Origin: Candidatus Eremiobacteraceae bacterium
Lineage (GTDB): Bacteria; Vulcanimicrobiota; Vulcanimicrobiia; Eremiobacterales; Eremiobacteraceae
NCBI GenBank assembly: GCA_035710745.1
Contig: DASTCX010000004.1
Coordinates: forward strand, 1 to 64,000
Direction: 5' to 3'
DNA: 64,000 bases
In this document: positions 9,537-17,457 of the stretch, piece by piece
Position numbering within the stretch: position 1 is the stretch's first letter
How the letters are laid out: the number at the start of each line of letters is the position of its first letter
Translations under genes and position numbers: made by a program
The notes under the pieces: generated by a model
Database searches by the model: none
Told to the model about the DNA's origin: nothing
What the model saw: only the letters and a program-made list of their open reading frames with translations

Positions 9537-10757
9537 CTATCGTCGCGGGATCGGACCCTCGCCAGGATGACCGGCGTATCGCGGTTGCGCGCGAAATCGC
9601 AGGAACTCGATCCGATTGCGTCCGGATCGCTTCGCCTCGTACATCAAACCGTCGGCCACTTCTAGCAGTCTATCGGCGGGCTGGCGATCGTCGCTCGGAA
9701 CGTCGACCGGGTAGTGCGCGACGCCGATGCTCACCGTGATCTTCACCGCTTCGCCGAATCCCGTCGCGTCGACGTTCGCGCGGACGCGTTCGGCGATCTC
9801 GACGGCCGCATCTTTCGTACGGTCGACGAGCGCGATGCAGAACTCGTCGCCGCCGTTGCGACCGGCGAAGCCGCCGCTCTTGTCCGCGATGTCCCCGAAG
9901 AGCGCGGCCAGCGAGCGCAACAACCTATCGCCCGCGGCGTGACCGAACGTGTCGTTGTAGAGCTTGAATCGATCGGTGTCGACGAAGAACAGCGCGAGGT
10001 CGCGCTTCGCGGCGACCTCATCGCGCAACCGTTTGCGAAACGCGATCGGCGTCATGAGCCCGGTAAGGCCGTCGACCGATGAATCGCGTCGGACGACGTC
10101 GGCGAAGCGCGCACGTTCGAGCGAATCGGACGCGAGCCGCGCGACGGTGAGCACCGTCCGCAGGTCGTCCGCCGCGAACGGTGCGTCGAGCACGCGCTCG
10201 ACGTAGAGAACGCCGATGACTTCCGGCGATAGTCCGCGTCCACGAGAGCGGACGAGCGGAACTGCGAGCGCCCACACGCGGTCGCGGCTGCCTGCGGCCG
10301 GTCCGACCTTGTCGGACCACGGCTGCGATGACGCATCGAGCACTTCAACGTCGGCCGGGATGTCGAGCCGCGTCGGTCCGACGGCGATCGACGTCTTCGC
10401 GTCGCGTGCCATCTCGATGATCGAAGCGCCCTCGTACGATGAACCTTCGCGCAAGAAGCGCGCGTAGCCGTCGCCGGCGCGCGCGCCAAGCACGAGGCGG
10501 CCGTCGTCGATGTAGAAGCAGAGCATCGTCTGCGACGGTACGAAGACGCCGAGGCGGTCGAGGATGCGCGCACAGGTCGCAGCGGTCGAATCGGTGACGG
10601 CGTCGGTGAGCGACGGCACGAGGTGTTGTAGGAGATCGAAGCGTCGCTCTGCTGCGACGGCGCGCGCCGCGAGCGAGCGATTGCGCAACGCGAGCATGAC
10701 GATAGCCGCCGCGCCGGCGACGGTCACGATCGTCAGCACCCACTGGGAGATGCTCAC
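9537..10757 (-). CDS. Membrane-anchored diguanylate cyclase (GAF-like plus GGDEF)
   Basis: A protein of about 406 residues starting at a GTG. It has one N-terminal transmembrane helix (about 3-23, WVLTIVTVAGAAAIVMLAL), a GAF-like sensory region (about 40-210), and a GGDEF domain with VDTDRFKLYND and the intact active site RNGGDEF at about 300. The position where an RxxD inhibitory site would sit reads KSGG, so the I-site is missing, unlike in the other cyclase in this window. The ORF extends to 10868 only by reading through two dispersed hairpins, so that extension is rejected. It follows glmU on the same strand. Confidence 0.87.
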   Translation of the reverse strand: MSISQWVLTIVTVAGAAAIVMLALRNRSLAARAVAAERRFDLLQHLVPSLTDAVTDSTAATCARILDRLGVFVPSQTMLCFYIDDGRLVLGARAGDGYARFLREGSSYEGASIIEMARDAKTSIAVGPTRLDIPADVEVLDASSQPWSDKVGPAAGSRDRVWALAVPLVRSRGRGLSPEVIGVLYVERVLDAPFAADDLRTVLTVARLASDSLERARFADVVRRDSSVDGLTGLMTPIAFRKRLRDEVAAKRDLALFFVDTDRFKLYNDTFGHAAGDRLLRSLAALFGDIADKSGGFAGRNGGDEFCIALVDRTKDAAVEIAERVRANVDATGFGEAVKITVSIGVAHYPVDVPSDDRQPADRLLEVADGLMYEAKRSGRNRIEFLRFRAQPRYAGHPGEGPIPRR

Positions 10758-10785
10758 GCTTTCCCATCCGACTCGGGAGACCGCG

Positions 10786-10809
10786 GCGGTCGAGATAAAT
10801 CTCGACCGC
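10786..10809 (-). repeat. GGTCGA hairpin repeat, copy 7
   Basis: Core GGTCGAGAT-AA-ATCTCGACC with the CCGCGG arm. It is the second of a tandem pair 3' of glmU, in the orientation of glmU. Confidence 0.9.
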
Positions 10810-10835
10810 TCCCAATCTCTCTTAGCTAGACCGCG

Positions 10836-10859
10836 GCGGTCGAGATAAATCTCGACCGC
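10836..10859 (-). repeat. GGTCGA hairpin repeat, copy 8
   Basis: Its core is identical to the copy at 10786-10809. It lies 12 bases after the glmU stop, oriented with glmU. Confidence 0.9.
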
Positions 10860-10871
10860 TCCCCTCAATCC

Positions 10872-12212
10872 TTATTTGTCTTTGGGCTTCAGCGGTTTCG
10901 CGGGGTTACCCGCGACCCGCTCACCCGCCTGCACGTCGCGGATGACAACAGAACCGGCTCCGGTCAGCGCCTCATCCCCGATGGTCACCGGCGCGACGAG
11001 CGACGAGTTCGAACCGATGAACGCCTTGCGCCCGATCTTCGTCTTGTTCTTGTTCTTGCCGTCCCAGTTGCACGTGATGGTACCCGCACCGATGTTCGCT
11101 TCGGCGCCGATCTCCGCATCGCCGAGATACGATAGATGGTGCGCCTTCACGCCTTTCCCCATGATCGTCTTCTTCAGCTCGACGAAGTTGCCGATCCGCG
11201 AATCATCCGCGATCTGGGCGCCCATGCGGATGTGCGCGAACGGTCCGACGGTGACGCCGGCACCGATCGAGCTGTCGCGGACGATCGAATACCAGATCTG
11301 CGCCCGATCCCCGACTTCTGCATTGTCGAGCATCGAGTCGGGACCGATGACGCAGCCCATGCCGATCCTCGTCTTCCCGCGCAGATGCGTGTTCGGCAAG
11401 ATGACGGTATCGTTGCCGGAGGCGACCTGCGCGTCGACGTAGGTCGTCGACGGATCGACGATCGTCACGCCCGAGAGCATGAGCTCATCGAGGATGCGAC
11501 GCTGCATGACGGCGCGCGCTGCGGCAAGCTCGACCCGGTTATTGACGCCCATGACGAGCCGGGCGTCACGGCAAATGACGGCTTCGACCAAACCTTTATC
11601 GGCGACGATCGACGCGATACAGTCGGTGAGATACAGTTCGCCCTGCTTGTTGTCGGGCTTCAGCCGCCGGAGATGGTCGCGCAGAGAGCGCTCATCGAAG
11701 CAGTAGATACCGGTGTTCACTTCGTCTATCGCGCGCTCGGATTCCGACGCATCGACGTTCTCGACGATCCGCGCCACCCGGCCGTTCTCGCGCACGATGC
11801 GGCCGAAATTCGTCGGCAGCGAGACGCGTGCGCTCACGAGCGCAGCCGGCGCGCCGCTCGCCGAGCGAGCCGACATGACGTCGCGAAGGAGCGAAGCGGG
11901 CACGAGCGGCATGTCGCCGCTGGCGACGAGGACTTGTCCGTCCGATTCTGACAACGCGGCCATCGCGAGCTGCATCGCGTGGCCGGTGCCGTTCGGCGGC
12001 TCTTGGACGACGCAGGCGACGCCGAGCGCCTCGACTGCTGGACGCAGCTCGTCGCTGACGACCGCCGCGATCTCGTCAGCGCCGGCGCCACGCACGGCGT
12101 CGAGGACGTGCTCGATCATCGGCCTGCCGCACAGCTCGTGAAGCACTTTCGGCGTGCGGCTCTTCATCCGCGTGCCCTTACCGGCAGCCATGATGATCGC
12201 GCGCGTCTTCAC
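10872..12212 (-). CDS. glmU: Bifunctional UDP-GlcNAc pyrophosphorylase / GlcN-1-P acetyltransferase
   Basis: GlmU (446 residues) makes UDP-N-acetylglucosamine for peptidoglycan and LPS. The N-terminal uridyltransferase domain begins IIMAAGKGTRMKS (nucleotide-binding loop, residues 6-18) and has QEPPNGTGHAMQLA. The C-terminal half is a left-handed beta-helix with hexapeptide repeats and the acetyltransferase segment ELKKTIMGKGVKAHHLSYLG, including the catalytic-type His. Its length is typical. The ATG overlaps the gltX stop by four bases (ATGA), giving tight coupling in an operon with gltX and the acyl-CoA mutase genes. Confidence 0.96.
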   Translation of the reverse strand: MKTRAIIMAAGKGTRMKSRTPKVLHELCGRPMIEHVLDAVRGAGADEIAAVVSDELRPAVEALGVACVVQEPPNGTGHAMQLAMAALSESDGQVLVASGDMPLVPASLLRDVMSARSASGAPAALVSARVSLPTNFGRIVRENGRVARIVENVDASESERAIDEVNTGIYCFDERSLRDHLRRLKPDNKQGELYLTDCIASIVADKGLVEAVICRDARLVMGVNNRVELAAARAVMQRRILDELMLSGVTIVDPSTTYVDAQVASGNDTVILPNTHLRGKTRIGMGCVIGPDSMLDNAEVGDRAQIWYSIVRDSSIGAGVTVGPFAHIRMGAQIADDSRIGNFVELKKTIMGKGVKAHHLSYLGDAEIGAEANIGAGTITCNWDGKNKNKTKIGRKAFIGSNSSLVAPVTIGDEALTGAGSVVIRDVQAGERVAGNPAKPLKPKDK

Positions 12213-13771
12213 GCGGACGTACCCGACGCGGCGGCTGGCTTTGCCGACGACAGCCGCTCGAGCAGCGCGTCGATCCGTGCGAGGCTCGTCTGCCGTCCGA
12301 CGATGCTCGTCACCTCGAAGATGCCCGGGCTCACCGCCTGCCCGGTCAACGCGACGCGCAGCGGATGGATGAACGAAGCCGCTTTGACTCCATGTTTTTC
12401 CGCAAGCCCACGGATCGCGGCTTCGATGTCCGCTTCGCCGAATCCGGGCGCGTCCGCGAGCGCATCGCGAACGGCGCGAAGCCGCTCGACCGCCTCCGGT
12501 GCCTTGCAGTGCTTCTCGAGCGCCTCGGGCGTCGGATCGACGGGTGTGTCCGTGAAGAAGTACGCGCCGAGGTCGATGACATCGGCGATCGTGCGCACAC
12601 GATCGACGAGCAGTCCGGTGACGCGCTCGATATGCTTTGGATCGGTTCGAGTCGCCGACGGCAAGCGCTTGCGCAAGAGCGCGGCGACGCGATCGGCCAC
12701 GATGTGGAGCGGTTCGTTCTTGAGGTATTCCTTGTTCATCCAGCCGAGCTTGTTCAGGTCGAAGATCGCCGGATGTTTGACGACGTCGGCGAGCGTGAAC
12801 GCCCGCACGATCTCCTCGAGCGGCATGATCTCGCGGTTCTCACCTGGCGACCAGCCGAGAAGTGCGAGAAAGTTGACGAGCGCTTCGGGCAGGTAACCGA
12901 GCTCGCGATAGTCGTTGACGAACGTCGCGCCGTCGCGCTTGCTCAACTTACGCCGCTGCTCGTTGAGGATGATCGGCAGGTGCGCCATGACAGGCGGTTC
13001 CCAGCCGAACGCTTCGTACAAGAGCAGCTGCTTCGGCGTGTTCGCGAGGTGCTCTTCGCCGCGGATGACGTGGGTTATCTCCATCGCGTGGTCGTCGATG
13101 ACGGCCGCGAAGTTGTAGAGCGCCACCCCGTCGCTCTTGACGATGACGAAGTCGCCGATGGTGCCGGCGGGGAACGTCACGTCGCCGCGGATGACGTCGT
13201 TGACTGTGACGGCGCGCGCCGGGTCGACCCGGAAGCGGAGCGCCGCCCCGCCGCGTTCTGCGCGGAGCTTCGCACGCTCGGCATCCGTGAGCGCGCCACA
13301 CGTACAGGCCGGCGCAGCCCGGTCTTGTAGCGGTCGAGCTTTAGCTCGACCGGGGTCGACCGCTCCACCCAGGTCGTCGTCGGGTTCGTCGTCGGCCGAC
13401 TCGTCATCGGGTTCGGTCGAGCCTGCGATAGGCTTGACGCAAAAGCATTCGTAGACGCGCCTGTCGGCGACGAGCTTCGCAGCGGCCTGCGAATGAAGCT
13501 CGCGTCGCTCGCTCTGCACGTACGGCGCGTGCGGACCGCCGACATCAGGACCCTCGTCCCAGTCGAGCTTGAGCCAGCGCAACGCGTCGTAGATGCCGGC
13601 CGTGAACTCCGGCTTGAAGCGCGCGGCATCGGTGTCTTCGACTCGGAGGACGAACGCGCCGCCGTGGTGGCGCGCGAAAAGCCAATTGAAGAGCGCTGTT
13701 CGCGCCCCGCCGACGTGGAGAAAGCCGGTCGGGCTCGGAGCGAACCGCACCCGCACGCGTTCGGTCTTCAA
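12209..13771 (-). CDS. gltX: Glutamyl-tRNA synthetase with an in-frame hairpin-repeat insertion
   Basis: Class I aminoacyl-tRNA synthetase (520 residues) that charges tRNA-Glu. The HIGH-type motif is in FAPSPTGFLHVGGARTALFN (about 10-29) and the KMSKS-type motif is RRKLSKRDG (about 270-278). A CFC...CTC zinc-site pair lies at about 108 and 153. Between these cysteine pairs is an acidic low-complexity stretch, then about 17 residues (GGAVDPGRAKARPLQDRA) encoded by a copy of the dispersed hairpin at 13330-13380. The frame is kept and both catalytic motifs are intact, so the enzyme is probably functional. Whether it also charges tRNA-Gln cannot be told. Confidence 0.95.
   Translation of the reverse strand: MKTERVRVRFAPSPTGFLHVGGARTALFNWLFARHHGGAFVLRVEDTDAARFKPEFTAGIYDALRWLKLDWDEGPDVGGPHAPYVQSERRELHSQAAAKLVADRRVYECFCVKPIAGSTEPDDESADDEPDDDLGGAVDPGRAKARPLQDRAAPACTCGALTDAERAKLRAERGGAALRFRVDPARAVTVNDVIRGDVTFPAGTIGDFVIVKSDGVALYNFAAVIDDHAMEITHVIRGEEHLANTPKQLLLYEAFGWEPPVMAHLPIILNEQRRKLSKRDGATFVNDYRELGYLPEALVNFLALLGWSPGENREIMPLEEIVRAFTLADVVKHPAIFDLNKLGWMNKEYLKNEPLHIVADRVAALLRKRLPSATRTDPKHIERVTGLLVDRVRTIADVIDLGAYFFTDTPVDPTPEALEKHCKAPEAVERLRAVRDALADAPGFGEADIEAAIRGLAEKHGVKAASFIHPLRVALTGQAVSPGIFEVTSIVGRQTSLARIDALLERLSSAKPAAASGTSA
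13330..13375 (+). repeat. GGTCGA hairpin repeat inside gltX, copy 9
   Basis: Full palindrome GGTCGAGC-TTTA-GCTCGACC (core 13333-13352), followed by an extra GGTCGACCGCTCC half-unit. It is in frame with gltX on the opposite strand and translates to part of the zinc-loop insertion. It is the only copy inside a coding region here. Confidence 0.92.
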
Positions 13772-13779
13772 GGCAGAAG

Positions 13780-14187
13780 TTACGCCTCGACCCGCTTCCC
13801 GCAGGCTTTGCGCACGAAGTCGATCGTCGTCGCGATCGGCGTGCCCGGCGTGAAAACCGCCGCGACGCCTGCATCGAGCAGCGGTTGGATATCCTCGTTC
13901 GGGATCGTACCACCGCCGAACAGGATGATGTCGGAGGCGTTCTGCTCGTCGAGCAGCTGCTTCATGCGCGGGAAGAGCGTCATGTGCGCGCCGGAGAGCA
14001 CGGAGAGTCCGATGCCGTCGACGTCCTCTTGGATCGCCGCCTCGACGACCTGCTCGGGCGTCTGGTGCAAGCCGGTGTAGATGACCTCGAATCCGGCATC
14101 GCGCAGCGCGCGCGCAATGACCTTCGCGCCGCGGTCGTGGCCGTCAAGCCCGGCTTTTGCTACGAGGATGCGGATCGGTCGCGGCAT
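13780..14187 (-). CDS. B12-binding small subunit of acyl-CoA mutase
   Basis: A 135-residue cobalamin-binding domain. The base-off/His-on motif DGHDRG (Asp15-x-His17-x-x-Gly20) is present, with further B12-fold segments ([26 protein letters not shown]). It pairs with the catalytic subunit encoded just upstream to form methylmalonyl-CoA-mutase-type enzyme. I chose ATG 14187 because it overlaps the mutase stop (TGATG) and places the motif at the usual distance from the N-terminus; a longer frame to 14274 is overlap only. The gene lies eight bases from the gltX start. Confidence 0.93.
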   Translation of the reverse strand: MPRPIRILVAKAGLDGHDRGAKVIARALRDAGFEVIYTGLHQTPEQVVEAAIQEDVDGIGLSVLSGAHMTLFPRMKQLLDEQNASDIILFGGGTIPNEDIQPLLDAGVAAVFTPGTPIATTIDFVRKACGKRVEA

Positions 14188-15875
14188 CAGATGAACGCCG
14201 GCTCGCGGTAGCGGCCGAAGATCGGCACGAGCGCTTCCGAGATCTCGCCGAGCGTCGCCTTCTTTCGCACGCAATCGAGATAGTGCGGCATGAGGTTCTC
14301 ATCGGTTTCGGCCGCGCGCTTGAACGCCGCGAGCGAAGACTCGACCGCGCTTCCGTCACGGCCTGCGCGGAACTCCTTGACGCGCCGGCACTGCTCCAGC
14401 TCCATCTCGCGGTCGATCTTGAGCAGTGCTATCTGTTGTTCTTCCTCGACGATGAACTCGTTGACGCCGACGATGATCCGCTCGCCGTTCTCGATTTCGC
14501 GCTGATAGCGATACGACGCGTCTGCGATCTCTTTTTGGAAGAAGCCGGCGTGAATCGCCGGGATGACGCCGCCGAGCTCGTCGATGCGGCGGAAGTAGTC
14601 TTCGGCTGCTTCTTCCATCTCATTGGTGAGCTTTTCGACGAAGTACGAGCCGCCGAGCGGATCGATGACGTTCGTCACGCCCGTTTCGTACGCGAGAACC
14701 TGTTGCGTGCGCAGGGCGATCTGGACGTTCTTCTCGGTCGGCAACGCGAGCACTTCGTCCAGCGAGTTCGTGTGAAGCGATTGCGTGCCGCCGAGCACCG
14801 CCGCCATCGCTTGGAACGCAGTGCGCATGATGTTGTTCTCGGGCTGTTGAGCTGTCGCCGAGCAGCCTGCGGTCTGCGTGTGGAAGCGCAGCGTCCACGA
14901 ACGCGGGTTCTTCGCGTGATACCGATCGCGCATGTGGCGCGCCCAAATGCGACGCGCTGCGCGGAACTTCGCGATCTCCTCGAAGAAGTCGGAGTGCGAA
15001 TTGAAGAAGAACGAAAGGCGCGGCGCGAACTCGTCGACGTCTTGCCCGGCTTTCACCGCCGCCTCGACGTACGCGAATCCGTCCGCGAGCGTAAATGCGA
15101 GCTCTTGCGCTGCGGTCGATCCGGCTTCGCGGATGTGATAGCCCGAGATGGAGATCGTGTTCCACTTCGGCACGTTTTTCGAGCAATACGCGATCATGTC
15201 GGTGATGATGCGCATCGAGGGCTCGGGCGGGTAGATCCACTCCTTCTGCGCGATATACTCCTTGAGCATATCGTTCTGGAGCGTGCCGCCGAGCTTTTCT
15301 TGCGGCACGCCCTGCGATTCGGCCGTCGCGATGTACATCGCGAGCGCGACCGGAGCCGTGCAGTTGATCGTCATCGACGTCGTGATCTTGCCGAGGTCGA
15401 TGCCGGCGAAGAGGTCTTGCATGTCCGCCAGCGTCGCGATCGCGACGCCGCATTTGCCGACCTCGCCGAGCGCGCGCGGATGATCGGAGTCGTAGCCCAT
15501 GAGCGCCGGCATGTCGAACGCGACCGAGAGACCCGTCTGGCCCTGCGACAGCAAGAACTTGTAACGTTCGTTCGTCTGCGTCGCCGTGCCGAAGCCGGCG
15601 AACTGGCGCATCGTCCAAAGCCGGCTGCGGTACATCGTCGGGTGGATGCCGCGCGTGTACGGAAACTGGCCCGGGTAGCCGACCTCTGTTGCGTAGTCGA
15701 TGCCCTTTACGTCCTCAGGGTCATACATCGGCTTTAGGGGATGGTCGGAAATCGTCCGGTCGTTCGCGCCCGGCAGCTTGGCTGCCGACTCGAACTGGGC
15801 TTCCCAAAGAGCCTTGTCACCCTTTGGCGCCTGGCCGTTCTTCGAATCCGGCTCGCCGCCGATCAACTTCGCCAC
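14187..15875 (-). CDS. B12-dependent acyl-CoA mutase large subunit (methylmalonyl-CoA mutase type)
   Basis: A 562-residue catalytic subunit with a TIM-barrel core. It carries [20 protein letters not shown] near residue 80, [19 protein letters not shown], and [18 protein letters not shown]. It interconverts branched and linear acyl-CoAs, most often succinyl-CoA and methylmalonyl-CoA. Two substrate-pocket positions send mixed signals: RQFAGFG has Phe where classical methylmalonyl-CoA mutase has Tyr (Phe is known from isobutyryl-CoA mutase), while PPEPSMRI keeps the Arg expected for methylmalonyl-CoA. The substrate call is therefore provisional. The GTG start at 15875 has AAGGAAG upstream. It is first gene of an operon with the B12 subunit, gltX and glmU. 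Confidence 0.92.
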   Translation of the reverse strand: MAKLIGGEPDSKNGQAPKGDKALWEAQFESAAKLPGANDRTISDHPLKPMYDPEDVKGIDYATEVGYPGQFPYTRGIHPTMYRSRLWTMRQFAGFGTATQTNERYKFLLSQGQTGLSVAFDMPALMGYDSDHPRALGEVGKCGVAIATLADMQDLFAGIDLGKITTSMTINCTAPVALAMYIATAESQGVPQEKLGGTLQNDMLKEYIAQKEWIYPPEPSMRIITDMIAYCSKNVPKWNTISISGYHIREAGSTAAQELAFTLADGFAYVEAAVKAGQDVDEFAPRLSFFFNSHSDFFEEIAKFRAARRIWARHMRDRYHAKNPRSWTLRFHTQTAGCSATAQQPENNIMRTAFQAMAAVLGGTQSLHTNSLDEVLALPTEKNVQIALRTQQVLAYETGVTNVIDPLGGSYFVEKLTNEMEEAAEDYFRRIDELGGVIPAIHAGFFQKEIADASYRYQREIENGERIIVGVNEFIVEEEQQIALLKIDREMELEQCRRVKEFRAGRDGSAVESSLAAFKRAAETDENLMPHYLDCVRKKATLGEISEALVPIFGRYREPAFI

Positions 15876-15982
15876 GTCGGTATCTTCCTTGGATATAGCT
15901 TTGAGAGGCGCACCGCCGCCTGTCCCGCTTTCTTCGGCCAGAGGCTGGGTCGCGCCTGCGGACGAGGTCCCGACCTCCAGCG

Positions 15983-16011
15983 TTGACCCTACTGCCGTTC
16001 ATTGGTATAAT
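15983..16011 (+). promoter_or_regulatory. Sigma-70-type promoter of the infC-rpmI-rplT operon
   Basis: TTGACC (15983-15988), a 17-base spacer and a perfect TATAAT (16006-16011). This is a near-consensus housekeeping promoter. Transcription should begin at about 16018. Confidence 0.85.
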
Positions 16012-16016
16012 GCACC

Positions 16017-16151
16017 GGTAGCGCGACTACCCTTCGCACCGTTCGGCGCCTCCAGGCAGTCAGATCGGTCCGAAAGACGAAGGCAGAACGCATCTTCAAT
16101 CGTTCAACTGACGTCTTTCATCGGGTAGCCTGCACGAAGCGGGCTATTTTT
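16017..16151 (+). promoter_or_regulatory. infC leader with mutually exclusive hairpins (candidate attenuator)
   Basis: The leader starts with a hairpin GGTAG-CGCGA-CTACC (16017-16031). The segment CTACCC (16027-16032) is also perfectly complementary to GGGTAG (16123-16128), the 5' arm of the downstream terminator. Pairing of these two would break both hairpins and act as an antiterminator. Between them, CCGAAAGACG and CGTCTTTCATCGG form an additional long-range stem. In Firmicutes, L20 represses this operon through leader structure; a similar role here is inference. Confidence 0.55.
16124..16151 (+). terminator. Intrinsic terminator in the infC leader
   Basis: An 8-bp stem TAGCCTGC/GCGGGCTA (one G-U pair) with loop ACGAA, followed directly by five T residues. 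It lies before infC, so transcription must pass it conditionally. Confidence 0.75.
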
Positions 16152-16203
16152 ACGTCCGCAGGTCGAGCCCGGCTCGACAGCACCAGGAAGGAGCACGCAC
16201 CAG

Positions 16204-16815
16204 ATTAGCAAGCCACTGCGCGTCAACCAGCAGATACGTACACCACAGGTCCGCGTCATCGCGGACGACGGCGCTCAGTTGGGAGTAATGGCGACCTTCG
16301 AGGCCCTCGCGCTCGCGCGCGAGCGCGGCGTCGACCTCATCGAGGTCTCGCCCAACGCGGTCCCGCCCGTCTGCCGGCTTTCCGACTTCGGCAAACTGAA
16401 ATACGAACAAAGCAAACGCGACAAAGAGGCGCGCAAGAAAGCGCACCATATGGAACTCAAGGAAGTCAAGCTCCGGCCGAAGATCGAGGAGCACGACTAC
16501 CTGGTGAAGTTCCGCACCGCCGAGCGGCTGCTGCAAGGCGGCGACAAAGTGAAAGTGACCATCATGTTCCGCGGTCGCGAGATCACCTACCAGCAGCACG
16601 GACGACGACTGCTCGATCGCGTCGCCGCCGACACGACGAAGATCGCCGTCGTCGAACGCGAGCCGCGCGTCGAGGGCCGGAACATGTTCATGATCCTATC
16701 GCCGCGCCACGAGATCGTCCAGGCAGCGGCGGCCAAGGCGGCGGCCCGTGCCGCGGCGGATGCGGCGAACCATCACCCGATCGCGGCTGCCGAAGCGGGC
16801 GACGCGACGATCTAA
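16204..16815 (+). CDS. infC: Translation initiation factor IF-3, starting at AUU
   Basis: IF-3 binds the 30S subunit and rejects wrong start codons. The ATT at 16204 opens the frame [18 protein letters not shown], the expected IF-3 N-terminus, and is preceded by AGGAAGGAG at 16185-16193, ten bases away. There is no in-frame ATG, GTG or TTG between it and the upstream leader; the first standard start (TTG 16279) would remove conserved residues ahead of [23 protein letters not shown] start codons on infC are known from enterobacteria and allow autoregulation by IF-3 discrimination. The protein is 203 residues with an alanine-rich C-terminal extension. It is first gene of infC-rpmI-rplT. Confidence 0.93.
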   Translation: MSKPLRVNQQIRTPQVRVIADDGAQLGVMATFEALALARERGVDLIEVSPNAVPPVCRLSDFGKLKYEQSKRDKEARKKAHHMELKEVKLRPKIEEHDYLVKFRTAERLLQGGDKVKVTIMFRGREITYQQHGRRLLDRVAADTTKIAVVEREPRVEGRNMFMILSPRHEIVQAAAAKAAARAAADAANHHPIAAAEAGDATI

Positions 16816-16840
16816 AGACAGTCAGACGACGAGGAAACCG

Positions 16841-17047
16841 ATGCCGAAACTCAAGACGCACAAGGGCGCGGCGAAGCGCGTGAAGGTGACCGGAACCGGC
16901 AAGTTCATGCGCGAGCGACAGTTCTCGGGCTGCAGCCATATCCTCACGAAGAAGTCGCCGAAGCGCATACGCAAGTTCCGCAAGCAGGTCGTCGCCGACA
17001 AGACCGACGTGGCACGCCTGAAGCGCCAGTTGCCCTACTCGCAATAG
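16841..17047 (+). CDS. rpmI: 50S ribosomal protein L35
   Basis: A 68-residue basic protein that starts [20 protein letters not shown], the classic L35 N-terminus, and contains [16 protein letters not shown]. The ATG at 16841 follows a GAGGAAA ribosome-binding site. The longer upstream frame overlaps infC and is not used. It lies between infC and rplT in the universal order. Confidence 0.97.
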   Translation: MPKLKTHKGAAKRVKVTGTGKFMRERQFSGCSHILTKKSPKRIRKFRKQVVADKTDVARLKRQLPYSQ

Positions 17048-17078
17048 CGCACGACTCGACGAAGGAGACGAACCCGAA

Positions 17079-17453
17079 ATGGCACGCGTCAAACGCGGGA
17101 TGATATCGCTGAAGAAGCGACGCAAGGTCCTCAAAGCGGTCAAAGGCTTTCGCGGCGCCCGCGGCACGACTTACAAAGCTGCGAACGAGGCGCTGCTCCA
17201 CTCGCTCATCTACTCGTTCCGCGACCGGCGAGTTCGCAAGCGCGATTTCCGCGCGCTGTGGATCACGCGCATCAACGCGGCGGCACGCCAAGAAGGCCTT
17301 TCCTACAGCCGCCTCATGAGCGGCCTCAAGAAAGAAGGTCTCGCGATCAACCGTAAGGTGCTCGCCGATCTCGCCATCAATGACCAGGCTGCGTTCGCCA
17401 AACTATTGGAGATCGCGAAGAAGCATCAGCCGAAGGCCGCGGCAGGAGTTTAA
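17079..17453 (+). CDS. rplT: 50S ribosomal protein L20
   Basis: A 124-residue basic protein ([20 protein letters not shown] start; [20 protein letters not shown] centre), a normal length for L20. L20 is an early assembly protein of the large subunit and in Bacillus represses its own operon through leader RNA. The leader at 16017-16151 would be the place for such control here. AAGGAG precedes the ATG. Its stop is followed four bases later by the probable start of an rRNA methylase. Confidence 0.97.
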   Translation: MARVKRGMISLKKRRKVLKAVKGFRGARGTTYKAANEALLHSLIYSFRDRRVRKRDFRALWITRINAAARQEGLSYSRLMSGLKKEGLAINRKVLADLAINDQAAFAKLLEIAKKHQPKAAAGV

Positions 17454-17457
17454 ACCG

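Larger units (their letters stand above)
15876..16203. other. Divergent regulatory region between the acyl-CoA mutase and infC operons
   Basis: A 328-base stretch without a gene. It contains the consensus infC promoter, a transcribed leader of about 185 bases with a 5' hairpin, and an intrinsic terminator ahead of infC. I could not identify a convincing promoter for the minus-strand mutase operon; an AT-richer patch near 15890-15900 is a candidate. None of the dispersed GGTCGA hairpins is present here. Confidence 0.7.

Noticed and set aside
10758-10868. N-terminal extension of the membrane GGDEF protein
   Set aside because: It translates two hairpin repeats; the GTG at 10757 precedes the expected membrane helix.
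16017-16203. T-box riboswitch ahead of infC
   Set aside because: I find no T-box sequence motif or specifier stem; the genes downstream are ribosomal, not synthetase genes.
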